A DNA stretch of 64,000 nt from NCBI GenBank assembly GCA_011800805.1, contig MPNW01000158.1, positions 34,575 to 98,574 of the forward strand, in the 5' to 3' direction. This DNA comes from Hirudo medicinalis. Taxonomy: Eukaryota; Annelida; Clitellata; Hirudinida; Hirudinidae. Shown here in pieces: positions 61,926 to 64,000 of this stretch. A program made the translations under genes and the position numbers. A model generated the notes under the pieces. That model did no database searches and was not told where the DNA came from. It was given only the letters and a program-made list of their open reading frames with translations. Position 1 is the first letter of the stretch. Each line of letters starts with the position of its first letter.

Positions 61926-64000
61926 TCACAAGCCCATCCTTCCTCTTCTAGACAACCTGGATCCAGGTGTTGCTGGGGTTTTACTGCCAATTTCGTACAC
62001 TGGAGTTGCTGGAAAACTTCTTGAACTTTCCATTTCCTCTCTTCTAGCTGTCAATTGATCCTGAGCCTTTTTCATTTCTTCCTCCATTTCAGTCATACGA
62101 TTTTCATTCATCCTTCTTCTGTCTGTTCTAGATTTGGTGGAATCCTTGACACTGTAGAACATGGGACCAAGTTCTGCTAACCAATGGCCATCTACGGCTG
62201 TGACACACTGCATGTATTCTTTGGATGTCATGACCAATTCGTGATAAACTATATAGTCTGGAGTAAACCCCATGCCGTAAAGGGCGCTAGTCGGGTGAAG
62301 ATGGCAAGGCATGCCAGTCCTGAGACTAACGTACTCTCCGAGACCCTTGATTCTGGCAGCCTGCTGGAAATACGAAGAGCAGATGCACTTTCTGGCAACG
62401 TCCCATTCTCCATTGCACGAGACGAGTTTCATCTTGTGCTGGTCCATGATTTCTTCCAACTGCGATCNAGACCCTTGATTCTGGCAGCCTGCTGGAAATA
62501 CGAAGAGCAGATGCACTTTCTGGCAACGTCCCATTCTCCATTGCACGAGACGAGTTTCATCTTGTGCTGGTCCATGATTTCTTCCAACTGCGATCTCACC
62601 TCTCTCACTTTCTTCATGGCTTTAGCATGAATGAAATTCTTCACACACCAAGAAGCAGACCATTTGTTCTTCTTCCACTGGTTGAAGACATTCAAATAAG
62701 TCAAGTGATCACTCTCGGGCACCTGGAATTTCTCCCTGGCTGCATCTGAGTCCTCCTCTCTGCCCTTTGGTCGGAAGAAGATGGATGGAATGGAAAGCAT
62801 GGATACAATTGTCAGTATCTCTACACTGCATTCCATCTCTGTGGAAACAATGAGCATTTTGGAAAGGGCTGGATCAAGAGGAAACTCTTCCATGTTTCGT
62901 CCAAGAGGAGTCAGAGAACCTGTGTTGTCCAGAGCACCCAATACCCAAAGTTGGTACATGGAGTTCATGATGTTATCTTCTGGTGGAGGATCCATGAAGT
63001 GGAACTGGAGAAGATCTTGGATTCCCAGAGACTTGAGGAGCAGAACAACATTGCAGAGGTTTGTTCTCTGGATTTCAGGAACAGTTGCCATGAGTAACTC
63101 TTCCTCGTATTGCCTGATCGTGTACAGTCTAAAGCAAACGCCGGGACCCGTTCTGCCAGCACGTCCACTGCGCTGGTTAGCATTGGCCTGACTGATTGGG
63201 AAAATCTGAAGGGCATCCATACCTATTTTGGGGTTGTAGATCTTCAACTTACAGTAACCACTGTCAATCACAACCTGAATTCCGTCAACTGTCAGCGAAG
63301 TCTCTGCAATATTAGTGGCTACAATGCATTTCCTCACACCATCTGGGGCTTTCTGGAAAATCTTTGCTTGGAGATCAGAAGGCAACTGAGAATAGATCGG
63401 AAGTATGGTCAGAGGAGGAGCATCTTCCAAGTCATCAAGACGTTCTTTTATCAGATCACAGGTGACTTCAATGTCTTCTTGACCTGGCATAAATATTAGT
63501 ATGTCTCCCAGGACTCCACCTAAATGAGCTTGGATGGCTTGCTTAACAGCAGCATCGACATAGTCTTCCACAACACCTTTGCTGAACAACAGATCGACAG
63601 GAAAGGTCCTACCTGGAATCTTGAAAACGGGAACATTTCCGAAAAATGATGAAAACTTATCGGAATCCATCGTAGCCGAAGTGACGATGAGTTTCAAATC
63701 TCTTCGTCTAGCAAGAATTTCGCGCAGCAACCCAAAGAGAACATCGGTGTTGAGAGACCTTTCGTGGGCTTCGTCCATGATTATGGCACTGTAATTGTCC
63801 AAATCTGATTCTCTCAGAGACTCTCTCAGAAGGATACCATCTGTCATATATTTTATGACAGATTTCTCTGAAGTACAATCCTCAAATCGAATGGCATAAC
63901 CAACTTCATCTCCCAAATTCACAGCCATTTCTTCAGAGACTCTTTTGGCAACAGACATTGCAGCTACTCTTCTTGGTTGTGTGCAGCCGACCATGCCACA
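61926..64000 (-). CDS. DHX38: DEAH-box splicing helicase DHX38/PRP16, 3' part, broken by assembly artefact
   Basis: RNA-dependent ATPase that remodels the spliceosome before the second splicing step. The gene enters from the right edge: the first visible residues, [20 protein letters not shown], are motif Ia. Then DEAH ([14 protein letters not shown]), SAT ([10 protein letters not shown]), the PRP16-type segment [20 protein letters not shown], motif VI ([12 protein letters not shown]), the winged-helix/ratchet region and the OB-fold ([38 protein letters not shown]), ending GRMGL. A 127-bp segment occurs twice, at 62341-62467 and 62469-62595, around a single N at 62468. This shifts the frame; one copy without the N gives a continuous reading frame. 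No intron is visible in these 2 kb, unlike the neighbours. The N-terminal half is outside the window. Confidence 0.95.
62341..62467. repeat. Artefactual duplicate, copy 1 (127 bp)
   Basis: Identical to 62469-62595, separated only by one N. Starts AGACCCTTGATTCTGGCAGC and ends CAACTGCGATC. Most likely two contig ends that overlap but were joined without merging. Confidence 0.9.
62469..62595. repeat. Artefactual duplicate, copy 2 (127 bp)
   Basis: Second copy of the segment at 62341-62467; see that entry. Confidence 0.9.

Noticed and set aside
62326..62630. Separate small genes around the N in DHX38
   Set aside because: Explained by the 127-bp duplicated assembly overlap.
1..64000. tRNA, rRNA genes, CRISPR arrays, operons
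   Set aside because: No complete tRNA or rRNA found (tRNA-like parts belong to SINE copies); gene structure is eukaryotic, so CRISPR and bacterial operon signals are not expected and none were seen.

Overview
This window is a piece of an animal nuclear genome. Eight of the nine recognisable conserved genes are split into small exons by mostly short introns. The conserved set (receptor guanylate cyclase, SGF11/ATXN7L3, TPX2, amnionless, syntaxin-16, pyruvate dehydrogenase E1-alpha, an SLC6 transporter, DHX38/PRP16) is bilaterian. The DNA is AT-rich with many GAT/TAA/TCG microsatellites, a tRNA-derived SINE-like family and decayed non-LTR retrotransposons. It reads like a lophotrochozoan, perhaps an annelid such as a leech; that placement is inference only.

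Layout. 1-11.1 kb, + strand: a 26-exon receptor guanylate cyclase. 12.0-13.7 kb, - strand: the SAGA deubiquitinase-module subunit SGF11. 14.2-15.8 kb, - strand: a short TPX2. 16.7-21.2 kb, - strand: amnionless, a 12-exon endocytic receptor partner. 22.1-25.2 kb, + strand: syntaxin-16. 26.6-29.6 kb, + strand: PDH E1-alpha. 30.5-44.1 kb: a tandem array of small two-exon genes for secreted cysteine-rich proteins, with four intact tailed copies, two tail-less copies and two relics. 44.1-47.2 kb: gene-poor. 47.2-52.1 kb, + strand: a nuclear protein with four AT-hooks and an acidic tail. 52.1-56.6 kb: gene-poor and microsatellite-rich. 56.6-61.7 kb, + strand: an SLC6 transporter. 61.9-64.0 kb, - strand: the 3' part of DHX38, broken by an assembly artefact (127-bp duplication around a single N).

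The housekeeping genes have unrelated jobs and simply lie side by side. The distinctive element is the array at 30.5-44.1 kb. Its members share a signal peptide, a phase-1 intron and an almost invariant cysteine spacing C-x12-C-x4-C-x17-C-x10-C-x12-C-x-C-x4-C. The intact copies also share a hydrophobic C-terminus and a TATA promoter at fixed distance. I recognise no described family with this exact spacing. It looks like a lineage-specific, rapidly evolving cell-surface or secreted family with some resemblance to Ly6/three-finger-type domains.

All exon models were built by eye from splice signals, reading phase and remembered family sequences. For each conserved multi-exon gene the summed exon lengths are in frame from start to stop, which is good internal support, but no alignment or RNA evidence was available.
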